A DNA stretch of 64,000 bases from Shinella sumterensis (GCF_004514425.2 NZ_MYFN02000007.1:124001-188000); one strand, 5' to 3'. Counted from the first letter of the stretch, positions 30,489 through 39,213 are shown. Made by a program: numbers and translations. Notes: a model not told the origin generated them from the letters alone.

Positions 30489-31582
30489 GCGCTGATCCAT
30501 CGGCTGAAGAGGGAGGTGGAGAGCGCGCGGCCGGCTTGCCTGCCGTCCGTGCCGCTCTCGCGGATGACGAGTTCGCCCGATTCCACCGTGCCGCCGGCGC
30601 CGCGCATCGTCTCGCGCATCAGCTCGTGGATCGAATAGAAGCTCGCGCGGATCGAATAGGCGGTCAGCACGAGGCCGATGGCTTTCGGCGACAGGATCTC
30701 GCGGCAGACATCGAGCATCAGCGGAAGATGGTCGAAGAGATGCCAGACCTCGCCATTGGGACCACGGCCGAATTTCGGCGGGTCGGTGAGGATGATGTCG
30801 TATTTGCTGCCGCGGCGTTCCTCGCGCTGGATGAACTTCATCGCGTCTTCACAGATCCAGCGGATCGGCAGCTTGTCCATGCGGCCGAGCGCCTGGTTCT
30901 CGCGCGCCCAGCCGATCGCCTTCTTCGAGGCATCGACATGGGTGACTTCGGCCCCGGCGGCGGCGGCCACCAGCGAAGCCACGCCGGTATAGCCGAAGAG
31001 GTTCAGCACCTTGACCGGCCGGCCGGCCGTCTCGACCTTCTCCTTCATCCAGCTCCAATGCGCGAGCTGTTCGGGGAAGACGCCGACATGGCGGAAGGCG
31101 GTGAAGCGGCCATGGAAATCGACACCCAGGAGCTGCATCGGCCAGGTTTCGCCGAGAGCCTCCCGGGGAAACTTCCAGCGCCCCATGCCGTCCTCGTCCG
31201 TATCGCCGGTGAAGAGGGCGTCCGCCTTGTCCCACAGGTTGTCGGGCAGGCTGCGCTGCCAGAGCGCCTGGGCTTCCGGGCGCACGATGCGATAGGGGCC
31301 GTACTGCTCCAGCTTCTCGCCGGCGCCAGTGTCGATGAGGCGATACTGATCCGAACCCGCCGTTTCGAGAATGACCGGCACGCGCTCGGCCGGTTTTGAC
31401 CCGTCGCGGCGCATCAGCGGGCGTGCGGGCGCATCCGGCGCCGGGCGCGGCTCCTTCTTCGCGGCGGGCTTCGCGACGGTGGTCTTTACGGCCGGGGCCT
31501 TCTGCGTCTGCGGCCGCGGGGATCCGTGTGGCTTGGCGGGGGCGGCGGGGCCGCTTTTCGGCCGGCGGTGTCTGTCCTTCAC
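30485..31582 (-). CDS. Class I SAM-dependent rRNA methyltransferase (RlmI/YccW-like), long disordered N-terminus
   Basis: Predicted rRNA cytosine methyltransferase. The Rossmann SAM-binding motif [22 protein letters not shown] is followed by [15 protein letters not shown], and the catalytic-loop motif [13 protein letters not shown] identifies the RlmI/RlmK group. The N-terminal PUA domain of E. coli RlmI is missing; instead the first about 60 residues are Lys, Pro and Ala rich ([19 protein letters not shown]...) and look disordered, then an EEHE-like beta segment starts at [17 protein letters not shown]. Start is uncertain: GTG 31582 is used here, GTG 31660 would add 26 residues, and neither has a good ribosome site. 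Overlaps the SpoU gene by 4 bases. Confidence 0.82.
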   Translation of the reverse strand: MKDRHRRPKSGPAAPAKPHGSPRPQTQKAPAVKTTVAKPAAKKEPRPAPDAPARPLMRRDGSKPAERVPVILETAGSDQYRLIDTGAGEKLEQYGPYRIVRPEAQALWQRSLPDNLWDKADALFTGDTDEDGMGRWKFPREALGETWPMQLLGVDFHGRFTAFRHVGVFPEQLAHWSWMKEKVETAGRPVKVLNLFGYTGVASLVAAAAGAEVTHVDASKKAIGWARENQALGRMDKLPIRWICEDAMKFIQREERRGSKYDIILTDPPKFGRGPNGEVWHLFDHLPLMLDVCREILSPKAIGLVLTAYSIRASFYSIHELMRETMRGAGGTVESGELVIRESGTDGRQAGRALSTSLFSRWISA

Positions 31583-31716
31583 GATGGATCGTCCGTCGTC
31601 GGTTGGAAACTGGCCGGCAACGCCGGAAAACAAGCGGCTCCCATACCATCCCTCCCCCACTTGGCAAAGCGCTTTCCGATGACGATAACTTGAGACTACA
31701 CAAGGGAGAATCGCAG

Positions 31717-32166
31717 ATGGACCTGACCGGTGAGGAACGCATAGCCGCCCCGCGCGATGCGGTGTGGGCCGCTCTCAACGATCCCGACACGCTGAAGGCC
31801 TGCATTCCCGGCTGCCAGGAGATCGTCCGGCGATCGCCGACGGAGCTCGACCTGACCGTGAAGTTCAAGATCGGCGTGGTTTCGGCCACCTTCAGCGGCG
31901 AAGTCACCCTCTCGAACCTCAACCCGCCCGAAAGCTACACGATCACGGGCGAAGGCAAGGGCAGCATTGCCGGCCTCGCCAAGGGCAGCGCGGATGTGCG
32001 GTTGATCGAGGACGACGCGAGCACGATCCTCGCCTATGACATCCACACGCAGGTTGGTGGAAAGCTCGCCCAGTTCGGCTCGCGCCTCATCGGTTCCTCG
32101 GCCAGAAAACTGGCGATGCGCTTCTTCGCCGATCTCGAGGCGCGGCTGAACGGCAGGGCCGCCTAG
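31717..32166 (+). CDS. CoxG-like SRPBCC protein (CO dehydrogenase subunit G family)
   Basis: A 149-residue START/SRPBCC-fold protein. Typical CoxG sequence: MDLTGEERIAAPRDAVWAAL, LKACIPGCQEI, TFSGEVTLSNLNPPESYTITGEG and a C-terminal helix (GSRLIGSSARKLAMRFFADLEARL). CoxG proteins recruit CO-dehydrogenase-type molybdenum enzymes to the membrane, or bind quinone-like ligands, in organisms with coxMSL genes; none of those lie here, so the role is open. ATG 31717 has GGGAG about 8 nt upstream. Single plus-strand gene between two minus-strand blocks, with one base between its stop and that of the lapA-like gene. Confidence 0.88.
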   Translation: MDLTGEERIAAPRDAVWAALNDPDTLKACIPGCQEIVRRSPTELDLTVKFKIGVVSATFSGEVTLSNLNPPESYTITGEGKGSIAGLAKGSADVRLIEDDASTILAYDIHTQVGGKLAQFGSRLIGSSARKLAMRFFADLEARLNGRAA

Positions 32167-32167
32167 A

Positions 32168-32512
32168 TCACTTTCCCGGCGACGGCAGGACGGCCTGCGA
32201 GGCGATCGCCTCGGCGCGGGTGCGGTGCTTTTCGGCCTCGCTGTGCCATTTCACCGCCTCGTTGGCCTCGATACGGGCACGCTTGCGGTACTTGCCCTGG
32301 GTAAACCAGGTGATCAGCGCACCCAGCACAAGGCCGAGGATCGTCGCGAGGAATAGGTAGACGAAGAAGGGCGCGGTGACGGACAGCACGCTGTCTTCCG
32401 GCCGGAAGGGGTTGAGCGCCAGGGTCACGGGCTGGCGATTGGCGACCGACAGAACGATCAGCAGGATGCCGATCGGGATCAGCACGACGACGTTGAAAAC
32501 TCTCTTGACCAT
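32168..32512 (-). CDS. LapA-domain (DUF1049) inner-membrane protein
   Basis: A 114-residue protein with two hydrophobic helices (about residues 5-24 and 47-68) separated by the NRQPVTLALNPF loop, then a basic, charged cytoplasmic tail (QGKYRKRARIEANEAV...). This is the LapA/YciS architecture; in E. coli LapA with LapB tunes LPS synthesis via LpxC turnover, but no lapB is adjacent. It follows ihfB on the same strand after 93 bases. Function by similarity only. Confidence 0.82.
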   Translation of the reverse strand: MVKRVFNVVVLIPIGILLIVLSVANRQPVTLALNPFRPEDSVLSVTAPFFVYLFLATILGLVLGALITWFTQGKYRKRARIEANEAVKWHSEAEKHRTRAEAIASQAVLPSPGK

Positions 32513-32605
32513 GACGTCACCTTTCCGGCGCGAGGCGCCCGTGGGCGCCCTGCCTCCATTCCTGCGGCTCCGCGCATAACCCCGCGAAACCCTTGGCTAA
32601 TCGCC

Positions 32606-32905
32606 TCAATCGTCCTGGTCGGCCTGACCGGGATTGAGGCGTTCACGCAGTTCCTTGCCGGTCTTGAAGAAGGGGACCCACTTCTCTTCGACGAAGACCG
32701 CGTCGCCGGTGCGCGGGTTGCGGCCGGAGCGCGAGGGGCGGTTCTTGACCGAAAAGGCCCCGAAGCCGCGCAACTCGACCCGATTACCTGCGGCAAGCGC
32801 ATCGGTGATCTCGTCGAGCACGGCATTGACGATATTCTCGACGTCGCGATGGTAGAGGTGTGGATTGCGAGCGGCGACAATCTGAACCAGTTCGGACTTG
32901 ATCAC
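32606..32905 (-). CDS. ihfB: Integration host factor beta subunit
   Basis: DNA-bending HU/IHF-family protein, 99 residues, forming the IHF heterodimer that shapes promoters (notably sigma54 promoters), recombination and replication sites. The start [15 protein letters not shown], the [10 protein letters not shown] strand and the DNA-intercalating arm [12 protein letters not shown] with the bending proline are all present; the acidic C-terminus (GQADQDD) is species specific. The start is GTG at 32905 with GAGGGGG upstream. It lies 27 bases after sppA, the usual rhizobial order sppA-ihfB-lapA-like. Confidence 0.95.
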   Translation of the reverse strand: MIKSELVQIVAARNPHLYHRDVENIVNAVLDEITDALAAGNRVELRGFGAFSVKNRPSRSGRNPRTGDAVFVEEKWVPFFKTGKELRERLNPGQADQDD

Positions 32906-32932
32906 TGTATCCCCCTCAAAAACTCTTGTTTT

Positions 32933-33883
32933 TCAATCATGGTCAACCTGCCAAACGGAGACAAGACCGTCAAGAAACAACTTTTGGCCGCCCAGTTTTT
33001 CGATTGTCGGCTGCAGGTCGAGCGGCATGCCGAGAAGCGACCGGACGAAATCGAGCGCGCCTGAACCGAGGAACGGGAAGCCAGTGCGGCCGGCCGGCGC
33101 GTAGTCGATGACGGGAAGGTCGGCCGAGACCTTGCGCTCGGCAAGATAGGCGCGGATCGCCTCCGGCCCGCCCAGCGTGTCCACCAGCTTGGCGGCGAGC
33201 GCCTGCCGGCCGGTGAAGATGCTGCCGTCGGCAAGGCGCAGCACCTCGGCGCGCGGCAGTTTGCGGCGCTCGGCGACCAGGTCGACGAACCAGTCGTAGC
33301 TGTCCATCACCATGGCGCGGATCATGGTCTTGGCCTCTTCGCTGGCGGGATGGAACGGCGACGGCTCGGCTTTCAGCGGCGCCGACTTGATCTCCTCCAG
33401 GGAGACGCCGACCTTGTCCATGAGGTCCTTCAACTGCGGATACTGGAAGAGAACGCCGATGGAGCCGGTGATCGAGCTTTCACCCGCGATGATCGTATCG
33501 CCGGCGGTTGCGATCATATAGCCGGCGGAGGCGGCGAGTGTGCGCACATCCGAGACGACGGGCTTCTTTTCCGCCACCTTGCGCAGCGCCTTGAAGATGA
33601 CCTCGCCGCCATAGGTCGTGCCGCCCGGCGAGGAAATCGTCACCACCAGGGCTTTTGCGCGGTCGTTCTTGGCGATGCGGTCGAGGCGTTCCAGCAGGTC
33701 CTTGTCGTCCTGGATGATGCCGGAAATCTCGACGCGCGCGATATGGTCGCCAGCGCCCGCATCCGGCCAGCGCCAGGCGACGGCCGCAAAGATGACGGCA
33801 AGCGCGATCAGGATGGCGACGACGCGCCAGAACGTGAGTTTGCGACGCAGCTGCCGGCGGTCGGCGATGGCGGAGTGATCCAT
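32933..33883 (-). CDS. sppA: Signal peptide peptidase SppA (short form)
   Basis: Inner-membrane serine peptidase that degrades cleaved signal peptides; 316 residues, the half-length form. One N-terminal transmembrane helix (about 18-40, VVAILIALAVIFAAVAW) and an S49 domain with ISSPGGTTYGGEV, the catalytic serine in LAASAGYMIATAGD and the general-base lysine in SAPLKAEPSPF. It is divergent from lptC with 195 bases between the chosen starts and precedes ihfB. Confidence 0.94.
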   Translation of the reverse strand: MDHSAIADRRQLRRKLTFWRVVAILIALAVIFAAVAWRWPDAGAGDHIARVEISGIIQDDKDLLERLDRIAKNDRAKALVVTISSPGGTTYGGEVIFKALRKVAEKKPVVSDVRTLAASAGYMIATAGDTIIAGESSITGSIGVLFQYPQLKDLMDKVGVSLEEIKSAPLKAEPSPFHPASEEAKTMIRAMVMDSYDWFVDLVAERRKLPRAEVLRLADGSIFTGRQALAAKLVDTLGGPEAIRAYLAERKVSADLPVIDYAPAGRTGFPFLGSGALDFVRSLLGMPLDLQPTIEKLGGQKLFLDGLVSVWQVDHD

Positions 33884-34078
33884 TCCCTGTCCTCATTCCC
33901 TATGGAAGCCGACCCTTGGGTGACTTGCCGAAGGCCCTATCGATATGGCATTGGCCGTGCAAATGGCAATTCGTCGCTGAACTTTCTTGGCATCCATTGT
34001 TTGTTCAGGAATAATCGCCATATGGGAGCCGTTACCAGGGCGACCCGATTTGCCGATACTCGAATTCAAGCAGGCAGG

Positions 34079-34747
34079 ATGCTGAACAGCGCGGCAGACA
34101 CATCGACGGGTGCGCAGAGCACAGGCAATTCCGTGGAGGCCTACCGCCTCGCGACGCGGCACTCCTCGCGCGTGCGCCTGCTGAAGATCGCCCTGCCTGT
34201 GGCCGCCCTCATCATCGGCGCCGTCTTTGCCGTGGTTTCCATCGTGCGCACCTATCTCCCCTCCGATCTCCAGGTGGAGAGTGCATCGATCGAGGACGGC
34301 AAGATCGTGATGCGCAATCCGGCCATCGCCGGCCGCAACAAGGACGGCATCAGCTATTCCATGAAGGCCGAACGCGCGCTGCAGGACATGAAGCAGCCCG
34401 ACGTCATCGAGCTTCACGACATCCTCGCGAAAATGCCGATGAACGAATCCACGGTGGCGGAAGTCGTCGCCCAGAACGGCATCTACGACCGCGGCCGCAA
34501 CCTGCTCGACATGGTTGCGCCCTTCACCATCCACCTCAATACCGGCCTCGATGCCGCCTTCCAGTCCGCCCAGCTCGATATCAATGGCGGCACGATGTCG
34601 ACGGACAAGCCCGTCTCGATCAAATCCAGCGGCGCATCCATTGTTGCGCAGTCGCTGCGAATGACGGATAAAGGCAAGGTCGTCGTCTTCGAGGGCAAGG
34701 TCGTCGTCGATGTCGACCCGGCCGCTATCCGCAACAAAGAACAGTAA
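34079..34747 (+). CDS. lptC: LPS export periplasmic protein LptC
   Basis: Bitopic inner-membrane component linking LptB2FG to LptA in LPS transport. One membrane helix (ALPVAALIIGAVFAVVSIV) lies at about residues 38-56, preceded by a basic cytoplasmic segment, and is followed by a beta-jellyroll LptC domain (YSMKAERALQDM, GIYDRGRNLLDM, LDINGGTMSTDKPVSIKS). The N-terminal cytoplasmic part is longer than in E. coli. ATG 34079 has AGG close upstream; ATG 34022 (19 residues more, AGGA 11 nt away) is a real alternative. lptA follows after 7 bases. Confidence 0.88.
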   Translation: MLNSAADTSTGAQSTGNSVEAYRLATRHSSRVRLLKIALPVAALIIGAVFAVVSIVRTYLPSDLQVESASIEDGKIVMRNPAIAGRNKDGISYSMKAERALQDMKQPDVIELHDILAKMPMNESTVAEVVAQNGIYDRGRNLLDMVAPFTIHLNTGLDAAFQSAQLDINGGTMSTDKPVSIKSSGASIVAQSLRMTDKGKVVVFEGKVVVDVDPAAIRNKEQ

Positions 34748-34754
34748 GAGCCCC

Positions 34755-35312
34755 ATGTTCGCCACCCTCTCCGCCCCTGTCCGGGCCACCAGCCTTTTGG
34801 TTCTTGTCGCGGGCTTCGCGTTTGCCGCCGGTCCGGCCGGCGCCCAGCAGAAGAGCCAGATGACGGGCATGCAGCTCTCCAACGACCAGCCCATCCAGAT
34901 CCAGAGCGACAAGCTCGAGATCCGCGACCAGGAGCGCAAGGCCGAGTTTACCGGCAATGTGAAGGTCGTGCAGGGCACCACGACGATGCAGGCCGGCCGG
35001 ATGGTGGTCTATTACAAATCGGGCGAAGGCTCGGTGGCCAGCGGCAATGCCGACATCGAGAAGATCGACGTCTTCGACAAGGTCTATCTCAAGTCTGACA
35101 AGCAGGAGGCGACCGGCGACACCGGCACCTTCAACATGGTCAACGAGACCATGCAGCTGAAGGGCAAGAAGGTCGTGCTCTCGGAAGGCGAAAACGTCTT
35201 CGTCGGCTGCCAGCTCAACGTGGCCATGCGCACCGGCGAGGCCACGCTCGATGCCTGCGGCGGCCGCGTGATGATCCAGCTGGATCCCAAGTCCCGCAAG
35301 CAAACGAACTGA
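34755..35312 (+). CDS. lptA: LPS export periplasmic protein LptA
   Basis: Periplasmic bridge for LPS. The 185-residue product has a signal peptide (ATSLLVLVAGFAFAAGPAGA, cleavage near GAQQ) and an OstA domain with QPIQIQSDKLEIRDQERKA, FTGNVKVVQGTTTMQAGRM and GDTGTFNMVNETMQLKG, the repeating beta pattern of LptA/LptD. ATG 34755 has AAGAG upstream; the frame is open earlier to 34710 inside lptC. Tight spacing to lptC and lptB (16 bases) indicates one transcript. Confidence 0.92.
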   Translation: MFATLSAPVRATSLLVLVAGFAFAAGPAGAQQKSQMTGMQLSNDQPIQIQSDKLEIRDQERKAEFTGNVKVVQGTTTMQAGRMVVYYKSGEGSVASGNADIEKIDVFDKVYLKSDKQEATGDTGTFNMVNETMQLKGKKVVLSEGENVFVGCQLNVAMRTGEATLDACGGRVMIQLDPKSRKQTN

Positions 35313-35328
35313 TATAGCGTTTTACCCA

Positions 35329-36141
35329 GTGGCTCCTTCCCTGCTCTCCCGTCTGACGCGCGCTCCGAAGAATGCTGCGCAGCATCATGCTCCGCACGCA
35401 GCGGATCTGGCACGCTATGAGGGCACCCTCATCGCCCGCGGGCTGACCAAGACCTATCGCGACAGGCGCGTCGTCAATGGCGTGTCGCTCGTGGTGCGCC
35501 GGGGCGAGGCGGTCGGGCTGCTGGGGCCGAACGGCGCGGGCAAGACCACCTGTTTCTACATGATCACCGGGCTTGTGCCTGTCGACGAAGGGTCGATCGA
35601 GATCAACGGCCACGAGGTGACCACCATGCCGATGTACCGCCGCGCGCGGCTCGGCGTCGGCTACCTGCCGCAGGAAGCCTCGATCTTTCGCGGCCTGACG
35701 GTCGAGGAAAACATCCGCGCCGTGCTGGAAGTTCACGACAAGGACAAGGCGCGGCGCGAAGCCAAGCTCGACAGCCTGCTCGCCGAGTTCTCGATTTCCC
35801 ATCTGCGCAAGTCGCCGGCCGTGGCCCTTTCGGGCGGCGAGCGCCGTCGTCTGGAAATCGCCCGCGCGCTGGCCACCGACCCGACCTTCATGCTGCTCGA
35901 CGAACCCTTTGCCGGCGTCGACCCCATTTCGGTCTCCGATATCCAGGCGCTGGTGCGCCACCTCACGTCCCGCGGCATCGGCGTTCTCATCACCGACCAC
36001 AATGTGCGCGAGACGCTCGGCCTGATCGACCGGGCCTATATCATCCATGCCGGCGAAGTGCTGACCCACGGCCGGGCGAACGACATCGTCAACAATCCCG
36101 ATGTCCGCCGCCTTTATCTCGGCGATAACTTCAGTCTTTGA
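35329..36141 (+). CDS. lptB: LPS export ABC transporter ATP-binding protein LptB
   Basis: ATPase powering LPS extraction from the inner membrane. ABC motifs: Walker A GPNGAGKTT, Q-loop region GYLPQEASIFRGLTVEENI (typical of LptB), signature LSGGERRRLEIARAL, Walker B FMLLDEPFAGVDP, H-loop ITDHNVRET. The first about 30 residues are an extension not seen in E. coli LptB. The start is GTG at 35329 with a poor ribosome site; translation may depend on coupling to lptA. rpoN follows after 140 bases, the conserved lptB-rpoN pair. Confidence 0.96.
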   Translation: MAPSLLSRLTRAPKNAAQHHAPHAADLARYEGTLIARGLTKTYRDRRVVNGVSLVVRRGEAVGLLGPNGAGKTTCFYMITGLVPVDEGSIEINGHEVTTMPMYRRARLGVGYLPQEASIFRGLTVEENIRAVLEVHDKDKARREAKLDSLLAEFSISHLRKSPAVALSGGERRRLEIARALATDPTFMLLDEPFAGVDPISVSDIQALVRHLTSRGIGVLITDHNVRETLGLIDRAYIIHAGEVLTHGRANDIVNNPDVRRLYLGDNFSL

Positions 36142-36190
36142 GACGACAGCGGCGATCTTCACCAAGTTCGTCGCTGTGACTTGACCAAAC

Positions 36191-36261
36191 CCCCTAAAAA
36201 AGCAATTTTTGGGCCAGTTGGATTTTGCCACGTCCGCCGTGGCGGACGGAAACTGTTTTTT
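36191..36261 (+). terminator. Stem-loops with T tract between lptB and rpoN
   Basis: Two structures lie in the 140-base gap. The first is an A/T-cored inverted repeat with outer CCC and GGG arms (about 36191-36213). The second is CGTCCGCC-GT-GGCGGACG (36231-36248), followed after seven bases by six T (36256-36261). The separation between stem and T tract is longer than ideal, so partial termination or attenuation ahead of rpoN is as likely as a true terminator. Confidence 0.4.
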
Positions 36262-36281
36262 CCGGGGAGTAACGCGTCCGA

Positions 36282-37835
36282 ATGGCACTCGCAGCCAGCC
36301 TTTTTCTGCGCCAAAGCCAGTCGCTGGTCATGACACCGCAGCTGATGCAGTCGATTCAGCTGCTGCAGATGACGCATTTCGAGCTCAACCAGTTCATCGA
36401 GCAGGAAGTCGAGAAGAATCCGCTGCTCGAAATCGCACCGGCCGACGATGGCGGCGGTGGCGGGCCAAGTGACCATATTCTCGTCAATGACGACCGCGGC
36501 CCTGCCGAAAGCATGGGCAATGAGGACGCCGGCCAGCCGGATCTCTACGACAATGCCACGATGGGCAGCGCGGGCGACGCCTCCGAAACCTTCGACGGCG
36601 GCCTCGACAACGTGTTTCCGGATGATGCCGGGCCGCGGGCCGCGGATGCCCCGGAACTGATCGGCCAATGGAAGTCGATGCCTGGCAGCGAGGCAGGCGA
36701 AGGCTATGACCTCGACGACTTCGTGGCCGCACGCAAGACGCTGCGCGATATCCTGAACGAGCAGATCCCCTTCGCACTCGCAAGTCCCGTCGACCGGCTG
36801 ATTGCCCAGCATCTGGTCGACCAGTTGGACGATGCCGGCTATCTGCAGGGCAATATCGCCGAGACGGCGCTGAAGCTCGCCAGGCCGGTGGCCGAGGTGG
36901 AGCGCGTTCTCGCAAGCCTGCAGCAGCTGGAGCCGCACGGCGTGTTTGCCCGCTCGCTCAGCGAATGCCTCGCCCTCCAGCTGAAGGCGCTCGACCGGTT
37001 CGATCCGGCCATGGCCGCGCTCGTGGGCAATCTCGAGCTGCTCGCCCGGCGCGATTTCGCCACGCTCAAGAAGCTGTGCGGCGTGGGCGAGGAGGACCTT
37101 CTGGACATGCTGACGGAAATCCGCAAGCTCGATCCCAAGCCGGGTACGCGCTACGAGACGGGCGCATCGGAAGCCGTGGTGCCCGATATCATCGTGCGCG
37201 CTGCCCCTGACGGCTCCTGGCACATCGAGCTCAACGCCGACACGCTGCCGCGCGTGCTCGTGAACCGCGATTACTACGCCAACGTCTCCAGCCGCACGCG
37301 CCGCGACAGCGAAGACCACGGCTTCCTCAATGAATGCCTCCAGACGGCCAACTGGCTGACCCGCAGCCTCGACCAGCGCGCCCGCACCATCATGAAGGTG
37401 GCCACCGAGATCGTGCGCCAGCAGGATGCCTTCCTCATGCACGGCGTCGATCATCTGCGCCCGCTGAACCTCAAGACGGTCGCCGACGCGATCAAGATGC
37501 ACGAATCGACGGTGAGCCGCGTCACGTCCAACAAATACATGCTGACGCCGCGCGGCCTTTTCGAGCTGAAATATTTCTTCACCGTCTCGATCGGCTCGGC
37601 CGAAGGCGGCGATTCCCATTCCGCCGAGAGCGTACGCCACCGCATTCGCACCATGATCACGCAGGAGGACCCTGCCGCGGTACTGTCCGACGACGACATC
37701 GTCGATGCCCTGCGCAAGGGGGGGGTGGATCTCGCACGCCGCACGGTCGCCAAGTACCGCGAGGCGATGAACATCCCGTCGTCCGTGCAGCGGCGCCGGG
37801 AAAAGCGGGCGCTTGCCAGGGCCACGGCCTCGTAA
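36282..37835 (+). CDS. rpoN: RNA polymerase sigma54 factor
   Basis: Alternative sigma factor for nitrogen, C4-dicarboxylate and other enhancer-dependent promoters. At 517 residues: region I (residues 1-50) with LFLRQSQSLVMTPQLMQSIQLLQM that contacts activators; acidic region II (about 60-110); core-binding region; helix-turn-helix VADAIKMHESTVSRVTSNK near residue 400; and the RpoN box ARRTVAKYREAM near residue 490. GGGGAG lies 12 bases upstream of the ATG. Downstream hpf and ptsN complete the classic rpoN cluster, whose products modulate nitrogen and carbon signalling. Confidence 0.98.
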   Translation: MALAASLFLRQSQSLVMTPQLMQSIQLLQMTHFELNQFIEQEVEKNPLLEIAPADDGGGGGPSDHILVNDDRGPAESMGNEDAGQPDLYDNATMGSAGDASETFDGGLDNVFPDDAGPRAADAPELIGQWKSMPGSEAGEGYDLDDFVAARKTLRDILNEQIPFALASPVDRLIAQHLVDQLDDAGYLQGNIAETALKLARPVAEVERVLASLQQLEPHGVFARSLSECLALQLKALDRFDPAMAALVGNLELLARRDFATLKKLCGVGEEDLLDMLTEIRKLDPKPGTRYETGASEAVVPDIIVRAAPDGSWHIELNADTLPRVLVNRDYYANVSSRTRRDSEDHGFLNECLQTANWLTRSLDQRARTIMKVATEIVRQQDAFLMHGVDHLRPLNLKTVADAIKMHESTVSRVTSNKYMLTPRGLFELKYFFTVSIGSAEGGDSHSAESVRHRIRTMITQEDPAAVLSDDDIVDALRKGGVDLARRTVAKYREAMNIPSSVQRRREKRALARATAS

Positions 37836-38020
37836 AACGGGCCTGCGAAAACAACCCTCCGGCGGCCGGAAGTTAACGATCGCTGAATCCGCCGATTGAC
37901 TTCACCGGCCAGACGGGCTAATGCGCGCCCCAATTCCAATGGGAAGACAGGCCGGAATTCCAGACATATCCCCGTTTTTCTTTATCAGGCGATACCCGCG
38001 ACATCACATGCGTGAAAAGC

Positions 38021-38049
38021 TTGGAACGTGGATGAGGTTGGAATAGACT
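38021..38049 (+). promoter_or_regulatory. Sigma70-type promoter of hpf
   Basis: TTGGAA (38021-38026) and TAGACT (38044-38049) are 17 bases apart, with an expected start near 38056 and the hpf ATG at 38084. It would give hpf-ptsN expression independent of rpoN. Confidence 0.45.
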
Positions 38050-38083
38050 GTTGCACGCAAATCACGAAAGAGAGGAAACCTCC

Positions 38084-38659
38084 ATGAGTGTGCGTGTATC
38101 CGGTAAACATATGGAAATCGGTGAAACTTTCCGTCAGCGCATTGAAGAGCAGATGGGAGATGCCGTAACCAAATATTTCGACGGAGGATATTCGAGCCAG
38201 GTCACCGTAGAAAAAGCGGGATCGCGGTACAGCGCGGACTGCAAGATCCACCTCGATACGGGGATGGCCTTGCAGGCAAATGGCGAAGCAAACGATCCTC
38301 TGGCCGCTTTCCAGTCGGCCTCGGAACGGATCGAGAAGCGCCTGCGCAGGTACAAGCGCAAGCTCAAGGCACACCATAACGGCAACGGTCACGATGCCTT
38401 TGCAGAAGTAGCCTACACGGTGATGGATTCGGTCCCCGACGAAGACGACGAGCTTCCCGAGGACTACGCACCGACCATCGTTGCGGAAAGCACGAAGAAA
38501 CTGAGGACGATGTCTGTCGCAAGTGCCGTCATGGCGCTCGACATGACGGACGATCCGGTTCTTCTCTTCCGCAGCGCCGGCTCGGAGCAGCTCAATATCG
38601 TCTACCGACGCAACGACGGAAATATTGGCTGGATCGACGCAGCCAATATCAAAGGCTGA
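38084..38659 (+). CDS. hpf: Ribosome hibernation promoting factor, long form
   Basis: Binds 70S ribosomes in stationary phase or starvation and promotes 100S dimers. The 191-residue length marks the long form: N-terminal S30AE domain (residues 1-100: VRVSGKHMEIGETFRQRIEE, ERIEKRLRRYKRKLKAHH) and a C-terminal dimerisation domain (about 135-190: ALDMTDDPVLLFRSAGSEQLNIVYRRNDGNIGWID). The older label is sigma54 modulation protein because of its place behind rpoN. ATG 38084 has AGAGGA 9 nt upstream; the frame is open 11 codons earlier without a better site. Confidence 0.95.
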   Translation: MSVRVSGKHMEIGETFRQRIEEQMGDAVTKYFDGGYSSQVTVEKAGSRYSADCKIHLDTGMALQANGEANDPLAAFQSASERIEKRLRRYKRKLKAHHNGNGHDAFAEVAYTVMDSVPDEDDELPEDYAPTIVAESTKKLRTMSVASAVMALDMTDDPVLLFRSAGSEQLNIVYRRNDGNIGWIDAANIKG

Positions 38660-38668
38660 GTGGGGGAA

Positions 38669-38693
38669 CGTGGTGCCGCTGACCGGCACCACG
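38669..38693 (+). other. 10-bp intercistronic hairpin between hpf and ptsN
   Basis: CGTGGTGCCG (38669-38678) and CGGCACCACG (38684-38693) form a perfect 10-bp stem with loop CTGAC. It is followed by TCTCTT only, so it is a poor intrinsic terminator. It could stop 3'-exonucleases or partially attenuate ptsN. Confidence 0.6.
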
Positions 38694-38732
38694 TCTCTTC
38701 AACCCCTTCACGCAGCGCACGAGGACAAAAGC

Positions 38733-39194
38733 ATGGCATTGGCAGGTCTACTGCAGCAGAGTGCGATTATTCCGGCGATGAAGGCCAATTCCAAGAAGCA
38801 GCTGCTTCAGGAACTGGCGACAAAAGCGGCCAAGATCACCGGGATTCCGGAACGTGAGATCTTCGACGTCATCCTTCAGCGTGAACGGCTCGGTTCGACC
38901 GGCGTGGGCAATGGCATCGCCATCCCGCACGGCAAGCTGAGGGCGCTTACCCAGATCGTCGGCCTTTTCGCGAGGCTCGAAACCCCCGTGGACTTCGAAG
39001 CGCTCGACGATCAGCCGGTCGATCTCGTCTTCCTGCTCCTGGCGCCGGAAGGCGCAGGGGCAGATCACCTCAAGGCCCTGTCGCGCATTGCGCGCGTGCT
39101 GCGCGATCCCGCGATGGTCGCCAAGCTGCGCGCCTCCGACAGCGAGAGCGCGATCTATGCCTGCCTCAGCGAGGAACAGGCGTCCGCGGCCTGA
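38733..39194 (+). CDS. ptsN: Nitrogen-regulatory phosphotransferase protein EIIA(Ntr)
   Basis: Phosphate acceptor of the PTS-Ntr system, controlling potassium transport, carbon and nitrogen responses by protein contacts. The 153-residue EIIA-fructose/mannitol-type domain has the phospho-His in GVGNGIAIPHGKL (near residue 67) and the QPVDLVFLLLAPEGAGADHLKALSRIARVL segment. ATG 38733 has GAGGAC upstream. A strong bidirectional terminator follows. It lies 73 bases after hpf with a 10-bp hairpin in between. Confidence 0.96.
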   Translation: MALAGLLQQSAIIPAMKANSKKQLLQELATKAAKITGIPEREIFDVILQRERLGSTGVGNGIAIPHGKLRALTQIVGLFARLETPVDFEALDDQPVDLVFLLLAPEGAGADHLKALSRIARVLRDPAMVAKLRASDSESAIYACLSEEQASAA

Positions 39195-39213
39195 GGCCGA
39201 CCATCTCTGCATG

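Noticed and set aside
38034-38060. Sigma54 promoter upstream of hpf
   Set aside because: GG and GC elements (TTGGAATAGACTGTTGCA) are 11 bases apart instead of the required 10, so a sigma70 reading is preferred.
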